A DNA stretch of 64,000 bases from Ruegeria sp. ANG-R. Lineage in GTDB: Bacteria > Pseudomonadota > Alphaproteobacteria > Rhodobacterales > Rhodobacteraceae. Positions within the stretch are counted from its first letter, which is position 1, and every line of letters starts with the position of its first letter. The DNA is taken from assembly GCF_000813985.1 (NCBI RefSeq), contig NZ_JWLJ01000001.1, forward strand, positions 1,637,476 through 1,701,475. Direction: 5' to 3'. Position numbers and translations under genes: made by a program. The notes under the pieces are model-generated. The model did not search any database. It was given only the letters and a program-made list of their open reading frames with translations, and had not been told where the DNA came from. Below are positions 26,563-35,194 of the stretch, in pieces.

Positions 26563-27243
26563 TCAGACACGGGCGCCGTTGATCTCATCCCAGGCGCGAT
26601 TGATATCGATCATCTTTTTCTCAGCTAGGCGCACTGCTTCCTCGGGCACGCCCCGCGCCATCATCGCGTCGGGATGGGTGTCACGCACCAATTGCCGCCA
26701 AACCTTGCGTATCTCGGTCAATGGCATATCGCGGGCGACCCCCAATACCGTGTAAGGGTCCTTCGGCGCATCCGGTACAAATCGCGCACGGAGGGCCATG
26801 AACTGCGCATCGGTCTGGCCGAAGATGCGACTGACCTCTTCCAGAAATTCGTTCTCGTTCGGGTGATAGAACCCATCGGCCATGGCGATATGGAACAACC
26901 CCTCCATCAGGTCGCACAGGGTGGTGCTGTCTTCGGCGAACATCCGGGCGATCCGGCGGGCATAGTCCTGATACCCCGCGACATCGGTACGGGCCATATC
27001 AAAGACCCGCGCGGCGCCATCCTCATCCTCGGGGGCGATCTGGAAAACCTCGCGGAATGCCGTCACCTCATCCCGCGTGACCTGGCCATCGGCCTTGGCC
27101 ATCTTCGCGCCAAGCGCGACCACGGCGATCGCGAAAGCCACCGAGCGTTCGGGCGGCGTTCGCAGCTTCTCGAAAACTGCGGTCAGGCTTTCGCCCTGGG
27201 CAAGCGCGCTCAGCGCATCGGCTATTCGGGTCCAGATCGACAT
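26563..27243 (-). CDS. DjlA-like co-chaperone: TerB plus J domain
   Basis: A 226-residue protein with an N-terminal TerB-like helical domain (SVAFAIAVVALGAKMAKADGQVTRDEVTAFREVF near 34-67, then a second repeat LFHIAMADGFYHPNENEFLEEVSRIFG), and a C-terminal J domain: DPYTVLGVARDMPLTEIRKVWRQLVRDTHPD with the HPD tripeptide that stimulates DnaK. DjlA of E. coli has a membrane anchor at its N-terminus; here the first 30 residues are not a clear membrane segment, so it may be cytosolic. It is followed at 3 bp by the EEP phosphatase gene. Confidence 0.88.
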   Translation of the reverse strand: MSIWTRIADALSALAQGESLTAVFEKLRTPPERSVAFAIAVVALGAKMAKADGQVTRDEVTAFREVFQIAPEDEDGAARVFDMARTDVAGYQDYARRIARMFAEDSTTLCDLMEGLFHIAMADGFYHPNENEFLEEVSRIFGQTDAQFMALRARFVPDAPKDPYTVLGVARDMPLTEIRKVWRQLVRDTHPDAMMARGVPEEAVRLAEKKMIDINRAWDEINGARV

Positions 27244-27288
27244 GGGCGCACCCTAACCTGCCCCGACGCGCCTGTCAGGTGCGACAGA

Positions 27289-27777
27289 TCACTGCGGGCC
27301 AATAATTTTCTGCATCAGAACAAGGTCCAGCCATTGATCCCGTTTGCGACCGACCTCGGGCATTCTGCCTACCTGATGAAAACCAATGGCGGAATGAAAA
27401 TCGATGGCTCCGGGGTTGGCCGAAGAGATACCTGCAACCAGAACATGCACCCCATCCTTGTGGGCAATTCGTTCCAATACGGACATCAGGGCCCGTCCTA
27501 TCCCCTGTCCCCACGCGATACGCGACAGCTGGATCGTATGCTCGGCGGTTCGAACATATCCCGGCCCCGCCCGAAACGGACCATAAGTCGCGAAACCAAC
27601 AACCTGCCCGTCCAGCTCAGCCACGAGATAATGCGAACCACGCATTTCGATATCTGCGACAATCGAACCCAAGCTGCGCTCGGTTGTCGTGAAAGTCACA
27701 AGCGTGTCGCGAATAATCGCATTTGTGATCGCTGCTATACCGGACGCATCTTCGGCTCTGGCTTGCCGAATGATCAT
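27289..27777 (-). CDS. GNAT N-acetyltransferase, phosphinothricin/methionine sulfoximine type
   Basis: A 162-residue acetyltransferase. It opens MIIRQARAEDASGIAAITNAIIRDTLVTF, like the Pat/MddA group that N-acetylates glutamate analogues such as phosphinothricin and methionine sulfoximine. The acetyl-CoA loop appears as IAWGQGIGRALMSVLERIA (G-Q-G-I-G-R), and GAIDFHSAIGFHQVGRMPEVGRKRDQWLDLVLMQ is the typical end of that group. Its start overlaps the stop of the VOC-domain gene by four bases, so they are coupled. Substrate is inferred only at group level. Confidence 0.87.
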   Translation of the reverse strand: MIIRQARAEDASGIAAITNAIIRDTLVTFTTTERSLGSIVADIEMRGSHYLVAELDGQVVGFATYGPFRAGPGYVRTAEHTIQLSRIAWGQGIGRALMSVLERIAHKDGVHVLVAGISSANPGAIDFHSAIGFHQVGRMPEVGRKRDQWLDLVLMQKIIGPQ

Positions 27778-28376
27778 TCCAACACACGTAACCCGTGCGC
27801 TGTGTCGAATTCGGCACGCAGCGCGACAGGGCCGGTATCAAACACAACGCGGTCCAGCGCACCCAGGCTTTTCGCCAGATCCAACGCATCTGGGTGACAA
27901 ACGATCAACCGCCGCAACTGGCATCCGCTGTTCTGCAACATTTGCGCAGGATGCAGGTCACCCTGCCACTGAATAAGTGCCGGAAACAGGTTGTCGAAAG
28001 GTAAGCGCCCATTAGGGGGGACCGCCATGCGCCACCTCAGCGCCCCTCTGCCCAAGTCTACAGGCTGCCCGACACCGTCCGGGAACACTGAAAGCGAAGC
28101 CTCGATATCCGAGACACGGCATATCCAATTGCTGAGGCGGGGCGAGCCCTCAAAGCGGTCCAGATCGAACCACCGGGCTCTTTGAGGAACCTCAGCCTGC
28201 GGATCGACAGAGATCGCTTCAAGATACAGCCCGTCACGCAGGCCAAGCAGCCGGTTGTGGGTGCCAAACCTTTCGTGTTTCCCGCCATCCTGCAACTGCA
28301 CGCCCAGCGCCTGTTCAATATGCGCCGATGCCTCCTCAAGCGTTTCACCAGCAACCGCCAGATGATCCAGCAGCAT
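27774..28376 (-). CDS. VOC-fold (glyoxalase-like) protein
   Basis: A 200-residue protein that begins LLDHLAVAGETLEEASAHIEQALGVQLQDGGKHERFGTHNRLLGL, the Glyoxalase_3-like pattern with the metal histidine in LDHLAVA and the GTHNRLL loop, and DGLYLEAISVDP supplying a metal-ligand glutamate. Function in this subgroup is unknown. It lies 130 bp downstream of mcm but a dispersed palindrome separates them, and it is too unlike methylmalonyl-CoA epimerase (about 135-150 residues) for me to propose that role. It overlaps the GNAT gene by four bases. Confidence 0.82.
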   Translation of the reverse strand: MLLDHLAVAGETLEEASAHIEQALGVQLQDGGKHERFGTHNRLLGLRDGLYLEAISVDPQAEVPQRARWFDLDRFEGSPRLSNWICRVSDIEASLSVFPDGVGQPVDLGRGALRWRMAVPPNGRLPFDNLFPALIQWQGDLHPAQMLQNSGCQLRRLIVCHPDALDLAKSLGALDRVVFDTGPVALRAEFDTAHGLRVLE

Positions 28377-28464
28377 GGGACATCCTCCTTCGAACCGCGC
28401 TCAGACCGGTTTGCGCGTGTGCAATGGTCTGAGCGTAGTTTTCATCCAAAGGTCTCGGATCACA

Positions 28465-28485
28465 AGATTTTTCGTCGAAAAATCT
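28465..28485. repeat. Dispersed palindrome, copy 1
   Basis: AGATTTTTCG and CGAAAAATCT surround one central base. The same element, slightly longer, occurs at 43557-43579 between betC and betA. Both copies lie between genes and are flanked by GC-rich CCG or CGG runs (here GGGCGGCGGCC). It resembles a REP-type intergenic palindrome. As RNA it would fold into a hairpin that could stabilise or end the mcm transcript. Confidence 0.75.
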
Positions 28486-28506
28486 CGGGCGGCGGCCTTC
28501 GGTGGG

Positions 28507-30633
28507 TCAGCCGCGCGCATCTCCGATCAGTCGAAGGATATCCTGCGCCGCTTCGGGGATGTTCGTTCCCGGACCAAAGATCGCCTTGACCCCGTGATCA
28601 TAGAGGAACTGGTAATCCTGCTGCGGGATAACACCGCCGCAAATCACGATGATATCCTCGGCCCCCGCTTTTTTCAGCTCTTCGACCAATTGCGGTGCAA
28701 GTGTTTTGTGGCCTGCCGCCTGAGACGAGATGCCAATCACATGCACGTCGTTATCCACCGCATCCTGCGCCGCCTCGGCCGGTGTCTGAAACAGAGGACC
28801 GACATCCACGTCAAATCCGATATCAGCAAAAGCCGTCGCGATGACCTTGGCGCCCCGGTCATGCCCGTCCTGACCCATCTTAACGACGAGGAGACGCGGG
28901 CGGCGCCCCTCGGCCTCGGCGAAATCTTCGATGGATTTCTGGATCGCGGCAAAGCCCTCGTCGCCTTCATAGGCTGCGCCATAGACGCCAGCCAGGGTTT
29001 TAACCTCGGCGCGGTGACGGCCGAATTCTTTCTCCATTGCCATGCTGATCTCTCCTACGGATGCGCGGGCGCGGGCGGCCTCGACGGCGGCGGCCAGCAG
29101 GTTTCCACCCTCGCGGGCGGTGGTGGTCAGCGCGTCGAGCGCCTGTTGACATGCCACCTCGTCACGGGTGGCGCGGATACGTTCCAACCTTGCCACCTGC
29201 GCCTCGCGCACGGCGACATTGTCGACGTCCAGAATATCGATCGGGTCTTCCTGTTCCTTGCGGTACTTGTTGACGCCGACGATCACCTCATCGCCCCGGT
29301 CGATCATGGCCTGACGGCGGGCCGCGCTTTCCTCGATACGCAGCTTGGGCATTCCGCTGGCGACGGCCTTGGTCATGCCGCCCATCTCCTCGACCTCTTC
29401 CATCAGAGCCCAGGCCTTCTCGATCAGCTCATTCGTCAGGCTTTCGATGTAATAGGACCCGGCCAGCGGATCGACCACATCGGTTACGCCGGTCTCTTCC
29501 TGCAGCACCAGTTGCGTGTTCCGCGCAATGCGGGCCGAGAAATCGGTGGGCAACGCAATCGCCTCGTCCAGAGCGTTGGTGTGCAGCGATTGGGTGCCGC
29601 CCAGAACCGCGCTCATCGCCTCATAGGCGGTGCGGATCACGTTGTTATACGGGTCTTGCTCCTGCAACGACACGCCCGAAGTCTGACAGTGGGTGCGCAG
29701 CATTTTCGAGCGTTCGGATTTTGCCCCGAACTCGGTCATCACCCGGTGCCACAGCGTGCGAGCGGCGCGCAGTTTAGCGATCTCCATGAAGAAGTTCATA
29801 CCGATGGCAAAGAAGAAGGAAAGACGGCCCGCGAACTTGTCCACATCCATGCCCGATTGCGTCGCGGCACGCACGTATTCGCGACCATCCGCAAGTGTAT
29901 ATGCCAGTTCCTGCACCAGATTGGCGCCGGCCTCTTGCATATGGTAGCCCGAGATCGAGATCGAATTGAACTTGGGCATCTCGTTCGACGTATAGTCGAT
30001 GATGTTCGAAATGATCCGCATCGAGGGTTCAGGCGGATAGATATAGGTGTTGCGCACCATGAACTCTTTCAGAATGTCATTCTGAATGGTGCCGGACAAC
30101 ACGGATTTATCGTGCCCTTGTTCTTCGCCAGCGACAATGAAACTTGCCAGGATTGGGATCACCGCGCCGTTCATCGTCATCGAGACCGAGACCTTGTCCA
30201 GCGGAATGCCATCGAACAGGATCTTCATATCCTCGACACTGTCGATGGCCACTCCGGCCTTGCCAACATCGCCAACGACGCGCGGGTGGTCGCTGTCATA
30301 GCCTCGGTGTGTCGCCAGATCGAAGGCGACCGATACACCCTGCTGACCCGCCGCCAGATTGCGGCGATAAAACGCGTTCGATTCCTCGGCCGTCGAAAAC
30401 CCTGCATATTGGCGGATCGTCCATGGACGCCCTGCGTACATCGTCGCCTTCACGCCGCGCGTAAACGGACCGAAGCCGGGCAGCGACCCCATATGCGGCA
30501 GATCAGCTGTATCTTCCTGCGTATAGAGCGGTTTGACGTCTATGCCTTCGAGCGTCTCTTTGGTCAAATCGTCCAGGGGACGTCCGCGTAGCTCTTTTTC
30601 AGCCAGCACCTGCCAGTCGTTGGTGTCGGTCAT
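28507..30633 (-). CDS. mcm: Methylmalonyl-CoA mutase, single-chain form
   Basis: The adenosylcobalamin enzyme that converts (R)-methylmalonyl-CoA to succinyl-CoA, the last step of propionyl-CoA assimilation. At 708 residues it contains both the N-terminal TIM barrel, with [25 protein letters not shown] and [18 protein letters not shown] (substrate region), and the C-terminal B12 domain with the DxHxxG motif D589-G-H591-D-R-G594, H591 being the cobalt ligand. The GVDVGPLF and GGVIPQQD segments are typical. It overlaps the upstream sulfotransferase-like gene by four bases. Epimerase and the MeaB-type chaperone are not in the window. PccR-type regulation of the locus is likely. Confidence 0.97.
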   Translation of the reverse strand: MTDTNDWQVLAEKELRGRPLDDLTKETLEGIDVKPLYTQEDTADLPHMGSLPGFGPFTRGVKATMYAGRPWTIRQYAGFSTAEESNAFYRRNLAAGQQGVSVAFDLATHRGYDSDHPRVVGDVGKAGVAIDSVEDMKILFDGIPLDKVSVSMTMNGAVIPILASFIVAGEEQGHDKSVLSGTIQNDILKEFMVRNTYIYPPEPSMRIISNIIDYTSNEMPKFNSISISGYHMQEAGANLVQELAYTLADGREYVRAATQSGMDVDKFAGRLSFFFAIGMNFFMEIAKLRAARTLWHRVMTEFGAKSERSKMLRTHCQTSGVSLQEQDPYNNVIRTAYEAMSAVLGGTQSLHTNALDEAIALPTDFSARIARNTQLVLQEETGVTDVVDPLAGSYYIESLTNELIEKAWALMEEVEEMGGMTKAVASGMPKLRIEESAARRQAMIDRGDEVIVGVNKYRKEQEDPIDILDVDNVAVREAQVARLERIRATRDEVACQQALDALTTTAREGGNLLAAAVEAARARASVGEISMAMEKEFGRHRAEVKTLAGVYGAAYEGDEGFAAIQKSIEDFAEAEGRRPRLLVVKMGQDGHDRGAKVIATAFADIGFDVDVGPLFQTPAEAAQDAVDNDVHVIGISSQAAGHKTLAPQLVEELKKAGAEDIIVICGGVIPQQDYQFLYDHGVKAIFGPGTNIPEAAQDILRLIGDARG

Positions 30634-31445
30634 GTCGATTTCCTCTGTTCAATTCTGGGTTCCGCGGGGGTCGCCCCGCGCGCATTGGTTTCTGTCCGGC
30701 AGATCAGTTCGGCCAATCCATCGGCACCGGAGGCCAGCCATTCCAAATCATCGGCATAGTCGGCCCAAAGCTTCATCGCCTGCTCAGCATTCAGACCATG
30801 AGGCGCAGGCTTGGGCGCAGCGTTCAGCGCAAGGCCATCGCTGGTTTCGGGTGCGGCGCGTTCCGTCAACGCTTCAAGCTGCGCTCGCTGATGACCTGCA
30901 AAATCCTCAAAGGGCAGGATAAGCAAAGGAACGCCCGGGAACGCGCGGCTCATGTCGGTGATGACATCGCGCCAGCTTCGCGTGCTCTGCGCGATACGTC
31001 TCCACTTTGCCGGCTCAACGGGATCACTTCCTCGTTTGAATTTATAGGCCGCCACGGAAGACCAATACATATCCAACGCCCTGATATTCAGGGCAAGTTT
31101 GCCGACCCGGCCATCAAAAGCCTGCGCCAGAAGCTGCCCGCGTTCCCACATGCCGGGATAAAGCGAGGCAAACGCGATGTTGCGCTCCATCGAGCCCACG
31201 AAATTCTCCTGGCTGACCAGAAGCTGCCTTGCGCCGCCGCGCTGACAAGCATCCAGTTCGCGGCGCAGTGCGTCACAGACATCCGGCGTTAATTTATTCA
31301 GGCTATTCAATCCGTTGGACTGGGTTCGCTCAGGACCCCAATACACCAGCCCTTGCTCGGAAAGCGCCTTTTCATTCCTGCTGAGGTAGTTTTGAAAGCT
31401 GGTGCTTGCGCAACGATGAGCACCGCAATGAAGGATCACTTCCAT
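30630..31445 (-). CDS. Sulfotransferase-like P-loop protein coupled to mcm
   Basis: A 271-residue protein starting [21 protein letters not shown], which resembles the 5'-phosphosulfate-binding loop of PAPS-dependent sulfotransferases, in which a basic residue, small residues and ST are followed by an aromatic-Leu. [13 protein letters not shown] near 80-92 and [23 protein letters not shown] near 119-141 resemble the RD-x3-S (3'-phosphate) region, here RALDMYWSS. Activity is unproven, because the first loop lacks the usual lysine. Its stop overlaps the mcm start (ATGA), so expression is linked to propionyl-CoA assimilation although no known step of that pathway needs it. The start at 31445 was preferred to a longer frame that is open to 31574. 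Confidence 0.75.
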   Translation of the reverse strand: MEVILHCGAHRCASTSFQNYLSRNEKALSEQGLVYWGPERTQSNGLNSLNKLTPDVCDALRRELDACQRGGARQLLVSQENFVGSMERNIAFASLYPGMWERGQLLAQAFDGRVGKLALNIRALDMYWSSVAAYKFKRGSDPVEPAKWRRIAQSTRSWRDVITDMSRAFPGVPLLILPFEDFAGHQRAQLEALTERAAPETSDGLALNAAPKPAPHGLNAEQAMKLWADYADDLEWLASGADGLAELICRTETNARGATPAEPRIEQRKST

Positions 31446-31615
31446 CTGCCTACACTCCCGACGAACGGACCGAAAGATCGGCTTGTGATCCATGCCGCCA
31501 GACGGCTGGGTATAAGACAGCGCCACGCGCGAGGTACAATTTTTTGATGGCCCCGGACATTTCGCCGGTCGCATTCGCGCGATCAGAGGCTATATTCAAC
31601 AGAACAGGAGGCCAT

Positions 31616-32062
31616 ATGACACGCACGCTTGCCCTTGTTTTTTCGGCACTATTCCCGTTGGCCGCCATGGCAGCCGACGCCACCGCACCTGCGGATGACA
31701 GCTTTGTGCGTCCCGTAGATGACAGCGATCTGAGCGATTTTCTCTGGACACACCGCCCTATCGTAGTCTTCGCCGATACCCCGGCGGACCCGAGGTTCCA
31801 GCAACAGATCGACATGCTGCTGGAGGGTGAAGTTGCGATGAGGGATCGCGACGTGATCGTTCTGACCGATACCGATCCGGCGGCGCGATCACCGATCCGG
31901 GCAAAACTGCGCCCGCGCGGGTTCCAGATGATATTTGTCGATAAGGATGGCGTCGTCAAACTGCGCAAGCCCAGCCCGTGGAGCGTGCGTGAAATTGGCC
32001 GCTCAATCGATAAGACCCCGCTGCGCGAACGCGAGATTCGTGAACGGCGCCAAAGCAATTGA
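31616..32062 (+). CDS. DUF4174-type secreted protein
   Basis: A 148-residue product with signal peptide MTRTLALVFSALFPLAAMAAD. The mature part reads LSDFLWTHRPIVVFADTPADPRFQQQIDMLLEGEVAMRDRDVIVLTDTD, then RGFQMIFVDKDGVVKLRKPSPWSVREIGRSIDK. This matches the DUF4174 thioredoxin-like fold: a RPxVVF strand, a helix, D-RD-V/I-V strand, and F-x-x-x-L-I-GKDGxxKxR. There is no CxxC, so it is not a redox protein. AGGAGG lies just before the ATG at 31616. The frame is open further upstream but that part has no signal sequence. It is divergent from the sulfotransferase-like gene. Function unknown. Confidence 0.85.
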   Translation: MTRTLALVFSALFPLAAMAADATAPADDSFVRPVDDSDLSDFLWTHRPIVVFADTPADPRFQQQIDMLLEGEVAMRDRDVIVLTDTDPAARSPIRAKLRPRGFQMIFVDKDGVVKLRKPSPWSVREIGRSIDKTPLREREIRERRQSN

Positions 32063-32089
32063 CGGAAAACAGCCCCAGCACGCTCTGGC

Positions 32090-32118
32090 TTGAATTCTTT
32101 AACCCCAAAGCCTATATT
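32090..32118 (+). promoter_or_regulatory. Predicted promoter of the small ORF at 32160
   Basis: TTGAAT at 32090-32095, a 17-bp spacer and TATATT at 32113-32118 form the best sigma70-like promoter I found in the window. Expected start is near 32125, about 35 bases before the small ORF. No other gene lies downstream on this strand before the terminator at 32273. Confidence 0.6.
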
Positions 32119-32159
32119 TGTTGCCGAAGGACACGCAATTCGTGCAAGGAGATAAAGAC

Positions 32160-32225
32160 ATGTGCATCCATATTGCTCCGCATCCCCGCGCGCCGGTCGA
32201 AGGAGAGGGAAACCCCCTGATCTGA
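32160..32225 (+). CDS. Putative 21-residue small protein
   Basis: The reading frame encodes MCIHIAPHPRAPVEG followed by EGNPLI, then TGA at 32223-32225. It has a strong ribosome site, AAGGAG at 32146-32151, with an 8-base spacer, and a good promoter at 32090-32118. The stop codon lies at the foot of a hairpin (32223-32240), and a canonical terminator follows at 32273-32295. These elements give a complete, independent transcription unit of about 170 nt. The peptide has three histidines, no membrane segment, and no family I recognise. Alternatives are a leader peptide without a downstream gene, or a regulatory RNA with an incidental frame. Coding potential is inferred from the signals, not from homology. 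Confidence 0.5.
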   Translation: MCIHIAPHPRAPVEGEGNPLI

Positions 32226-32240
32226 CAGGGCAGCCTGTCA
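32223..32240 (+). other. Hairpin overlapping the stop of the small ORF
   Basis: TGACAGG and CCTGTCA form a 7-bp perfect stem around GCAG. Its first three bases are the TGA stop of the small ORF. No T-run follows, so it is not itself a terminator; it might act in RNA stability or translation. Confidence 0.55.
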
Positions 32241-32252
32241 CGCGCGTACTCA

Positions 32253-33029
32253 TCATCCCAACCGCCTGATCCAGCCCCGAAATGGGGCTTTTCTTAGGAC
32301 ATCAGCCGCTTTTTTGCCGGTCGGGGCGACTTTTTCCTGTAGCTTCAAATATCTGATGATCGTGGCCTGGCGACGCTCCCAATTCAGCGCGGAAAATCTT
32401 TCTTCGGACATGCGCGTTTCCATGGTTTCCAAACGGTCAAGCAACTGAAAGAAATCCGTCACCGGCATGATCTGATCGTCGCGCAGAATCTCGATCTGCC
32501 CGGTCAGGCGCTTGAGGGCGCCAAATTGATGACCATAAGCAACAAAGACAGAATAGCGCGGGTCATTGTGAAAATTCTGGCGCATATCCTGTTCGGCTTC
32601 GTCCCAATTGATCGGGCGTGACCAGTCCACGATCAGGTCAATTTCGGCCAGCACTGCCCGGATCATATCCCGGCGGCGTTCCTGCTCTTGATTGGTTTGC
32701 CGCATTTCCGCGGTAACAAAGGTGACAACCCACCCTGCGGCGACGGCAACTGCGGCGATCAGAGCCCTCGTTTCGCCATCATCAAACAGCGTCGATTCGG
32801 TGATCTGAGCCACGATCAATGCCGCCAACGCTGCAACCGGCAAAAGGGCCAGCAACGCCCTGAGGAAGATCGTCACCAACGACATCCCGGCCAACAGGTA
32901 GTAGACGCATCCCAGCGACAGCAACCAGAAGGCAACAACCAGCCAGTAGGGCCCTCCCAGATCGAGCCCGGTCAGGCCGGCCAGAACCGCGACGATCGCC
33001 GCTGCTATGACACCAAACTGAAAGGTCAC
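32253..33029 (-). CDS. Membrane protein of unknown function coupled to pccA
   Basis: A 258-residue protein with an N-terminal membrane part (four hydrophobic segments within residues 1-110, such as FGVIAAAIVAVLAGLTGL and FLRALLALLPVAALAALIVA), then a charged, mostly helical cytoplasmic part (EMRQTNQEQERRRDMIRAVLAEIDLIVDW, later MSEERFSALNWERRQATIIRYLKLQEKV). I recognise no named family. The start is a GTG that overlaps the pccA stop as GTGA, so it is made together with the carboxylase. A role in the propionyl-CoA pathway is possible only by association. Its 3' end contains the opposite-strand terminator at 32273-32295. Confidence 0.8.
   Translation of the reverse strand: MTFQFGVIAAAIVAVLAGLTGLDLGGPYWLVVAFWLLSLGCVYYLLAGMSLVTIFLRALLALLPVAALAALIVAQITESTLFDDGETRALIAAVAVAAGWVVTFVTAEMRQTNQEQERRRDMIRAVLAEIDLIVDWSRPINWDEAEQDMRQNFHNDPRYSVFVAYGHQFGALKRLTGQIEILRDDQIMPVTDFFQLLDRLETMETRMSEERFSALNWERRQATIIRYLKLQEKVAPTGKKAADVLRKAPFRGWIRRLG
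32273..32295 (+). terminator. Rho-independent terminator of the small ORF unit
   Basis: AGCCCC (32273-32278) pairs with GGGGCT (32284-32289) around GAAAT, followed by TTTTCTT. It reads rightward and ends the transcript of the small ORF and possibly of the DUF4174 gene. It lies inside the last codons of the opposite-strand membrane gene. Confidence 0.8.
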
Positions 33030-35077
33030 TCAGCTTCAAACTCCATAATCACATCGTCAACAGCAAGACTGTCGCCGGGGCCTGCGTTGATTTTGGAGAC
33101 CACGCCTTTCCTTTCCGCGCGCAGGATGTTCTCCATCTTCATCGCCTCAACGGTACAGAGCGCCTGCCCTTCCTGCACTTCCTGTCCGACCTCAACGTCA
33201 ATCTTCACGATCAGACCGGGCATCGGGCAAAGCAGCATTTTCGACGTATCAGGCGGCAGTTTTTCAGGCATCAGCCGGGCCAGTTCAGCCTGGCGCGGGG
33301 TGCGAACGTGAACCTTGAGATCGGCACCGCGATTGCGGATGCGGAACCCGCCCGAGATCTTGCCGACCTTCAGAACCAGCGGGCTGCCGTCAACGTCAAG
33401 CACCGCAAGCTGGTCGCCCGGCGTCCAGTCGGAAGACACGCGCAGAGAGGAGCCGTCCTTGAATTTGACCGTCGCACCCTGTTTGTCAGCCTTGACCTTA
33501 ACGCTGAATTCCTGCCCCTGCAGGGCGACATTCCAGCGTTTTCCGACCTTACGCTCATGGTTGTCCATCCGTCCCGACACGCGGGTTCGCCGGATTTCGG
33601 CAACCCGGTGCATGGCGGCACAGGACGCTGCGATACGGCGCAAATCATCCTCGGGCAGTTCTACACCTTCAAATCCCTCTGGATATTCTTCGGCGATGAA
33701 CGCGGTCGTCATGTCTCCGCTCACAAATTTCGGGTGATCCATGACCGCCGACAGGAATGGCAGATTGTGGCCAATGCCTTCGACCTCGAAACTGTCCAGC
33801 GCGACACGCATCGCCTCTATCGCCTGCGCGCGGGTCGGGGCCCAGGTACATAGTTTGGCGATCATCGGGTCATAGTACATGCTGATCTCGCCGCCCTCGT
33901 AAACGCCGGTATCGTTCCGTACAGCGGCTTCGCCTTCGGGTGCTGTACCCTGCCATTTATCATTGATCAGCAAGGGGCCAGCAGCGATTTCCTGCGGCGG
34001 GCGATAACGGCTGAGACGGCCAATCGAGGGCAGAAAGCCACGATACGGGTCCTCGGCATAAAGACGGTTTTCGATGGCCCAACCGGTCAGGGTCACATCA
34101 TCTTGGGTGATGGTCAGTTTTTCCCCTGCGGCCACGCGGATCATCTGTTCCACAAGGTCAACGCCAGTGATCAACTCGGTCACAGGGTGTTCCACCTGAA
34201 GGCGCGTGTTCATTTCAAGGAAATAGAAGTTCTTTTCACCATCGACGATGAATTCAACGGTCCCCGCGCTGGCATAGTTCACGGCTTTGGCAAGCGCCAC
34301 CGCCTGCTCGCCCATCGCTTGACGCGTCTCGGGGTCAAGGAAGGGTGATGGTGCCTCCTCTACAACCTTCTGGTTCCGGCGCTGGATCGAGCATTCCCGC
34401 TCACCCAGATAGACGCCGTTGCCATGGCTGTCACAAAGCACCTGAATCTCAATATGGCGCGGCTGAGTTACGAACTTTTCAATAAAGATACGATCATCAC
34501 CGAATGAATTCGCCGCTTCGTTCTTGGATGACTGGAACCCCTCGCGCGCTTCTTCGTCATTCCAGGCGATCCGCATCCCCTTTCCGCCGCCGCCGGCGCT
34601 GGCCTTGATCATCACCGGATAGCCGATATCGTTGGAAATCTTCACCGCTTCATCGGCGTCCTCGATCAGACCCATGTATCCGGGAACCGTAGATACCCCG
34701 GCCTCCTGCGCGATCTTCTTCGAGGTGATCTTGTCCCCCATGCTTTCGATCGCCCCCACTGGAGGGCCGACGAATGCAACGCCCGCGGCATCCAGCGCTT
34801 CGGCGAACTTGGAGTTCTCGGACAGGAAGCCGTAACCGGGATGGACCGCCTGCGCGCCGCTTTGACGAATGGCGTCCATGACCTTGTCGATGACAATATA
34901 AGACTGGTTGGCGGGCGGCGGGCCGATATGCACGGCCTCATCCGCCATCGAGACATGCAGGGCGTTCTTGTCAGCGTCTGAATAGATGGCAACCGTGCCA
35001 ATGCCCATCTTGCGGGCGGTCTTGATGACCCGGCAGGCGATCTCGCCCCGGTTTGCGATCAGGATCTTGTTGAACAT
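33026..35077 (-). CDS. pccA: Propionyl-CoA carboxylase, biotin-carboxylase/carrier subunit
   Basis: PccA carboxylates its biotin with bicarbonate and ATP; PccB then transfers the carboxyl to propionyl-CoA to give (S)-methylmalonyl-CoA. The 683 residues comprise a biotin carboxylase domain (FNKILIANRGEIACRVI at the start, then KASAGGGGKGMRI as the ATP loop and FIVDGEKNFYFLEMNTRLQVEHPVTE as the catalytic part), a BT linker region, and a C-terminal biotinyl domain with EAMKMEN, K647 being the biotin site. AAGGACG precedes the ATG. It is upstream of and coupled to the membrane protein gene. A strong terminator at 35114-35147 ends the transcript coming from the right, so its own promoter must lie close by. 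Confidence 0.97.
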   Translation of the reverse strand: MFNKILIANRGEIACRVIKTARKMGIGTVAIYSDADKNALHVSMADEAVHIGPPPANQSYIVIDKVMDAIRQSGAQAVHPGYGFLSENSKFAEALDAAGVAFVGPPVGAIESMGDKITSKKIAQEAGVSTVPGYMGLIEDADEAVKISNDIGYPVMIKASAGGGGKGMRIAWNDEEAREGFQSSKNEAANSFGDDRIFIEKFVTQPRHIEIQVLCDSHGNGVYLGERECSIQRRNQKVVEEAPSPFLDPETRQAMGEQAVALAKAVNYASAGTVEFIVDGEKNFYFLEMNTRLQVEHPVTELITGVDLVEQMIRVAAGEKLTITQDDVTLTGWAIENRLYAEDPYRGFLPSIGRLSRYRPPQEIAAGPLLINDKWQGTAPEGEAAVRNDTGVYEGGEISMYYDPMIAKLCTWAPTRAQAIEAMRVALDSFEVEGIGHNLPFLSAVMDHPKFVSGDMTTAFIAEEYPEGFEGVELPEDDLRRIAASCAAMHRVAEIRRTRVSGRMDNHERKVGKRWNVALQGQEFSVKVKADKQGATVKFKDGSSLRVSSDWTPGDQLAVLDVDGSPLVLKVGKISGGFRIRNRGADLKVHVRTPRQAELARLMPEKLPPDTSKMLLCPMPGLIVKIDVEVGQEVQEGQALCTVEAMKMENILRAERKGVVSKINAGPGDSLAVDDVIMEFEAE

Positions 35078-35113
35078 GGAACGTCCTTTGGCTTGATGTT
35101 CTGGAAACGCAAA

Positions 35114-35147
35114 ACGCCGCCGCGGGGTGTTGACCCCACGACGGCGT
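35114..35147 (-). terminator. Strong rho-independent terminator ahead of pccA
   Basis: On the minus strand a 15-bp stem (two G-U pairs) closes a CAAC loop: ACGCCGTCGTGGGGT pairs with ACCCCGCGGCGGCGT. It is followed by TTTTGCGTTTCC. It lies 47 bp past the stop of the small lipoprotein gene and 36 bp before the pccA start, so it should end the lipoprotein transcript. Confidence 0.85.
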
Positions 35148-35194
35148 GATACGCAATGACGGACGGTGCCTCGAAGGCCCCTGTGATCTCGGCG

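Noticed and set aside
27774..28376. Methylmalonyl-CoA epimerase next to mcm
   Set aside because: The VOC-fold protein is about 200 residues of the Glyoxalase_3 type and lacks the epimerase layout. Proximity to mcm alone is not enough.
28375..30591. 738-codon frame on the plus strand opposite mcm
   Set aside because: It lies almost entirely antisense to mcm, whose domains and B12 motif are unmistakable. Long antisense frames are common in GC-rich genes.
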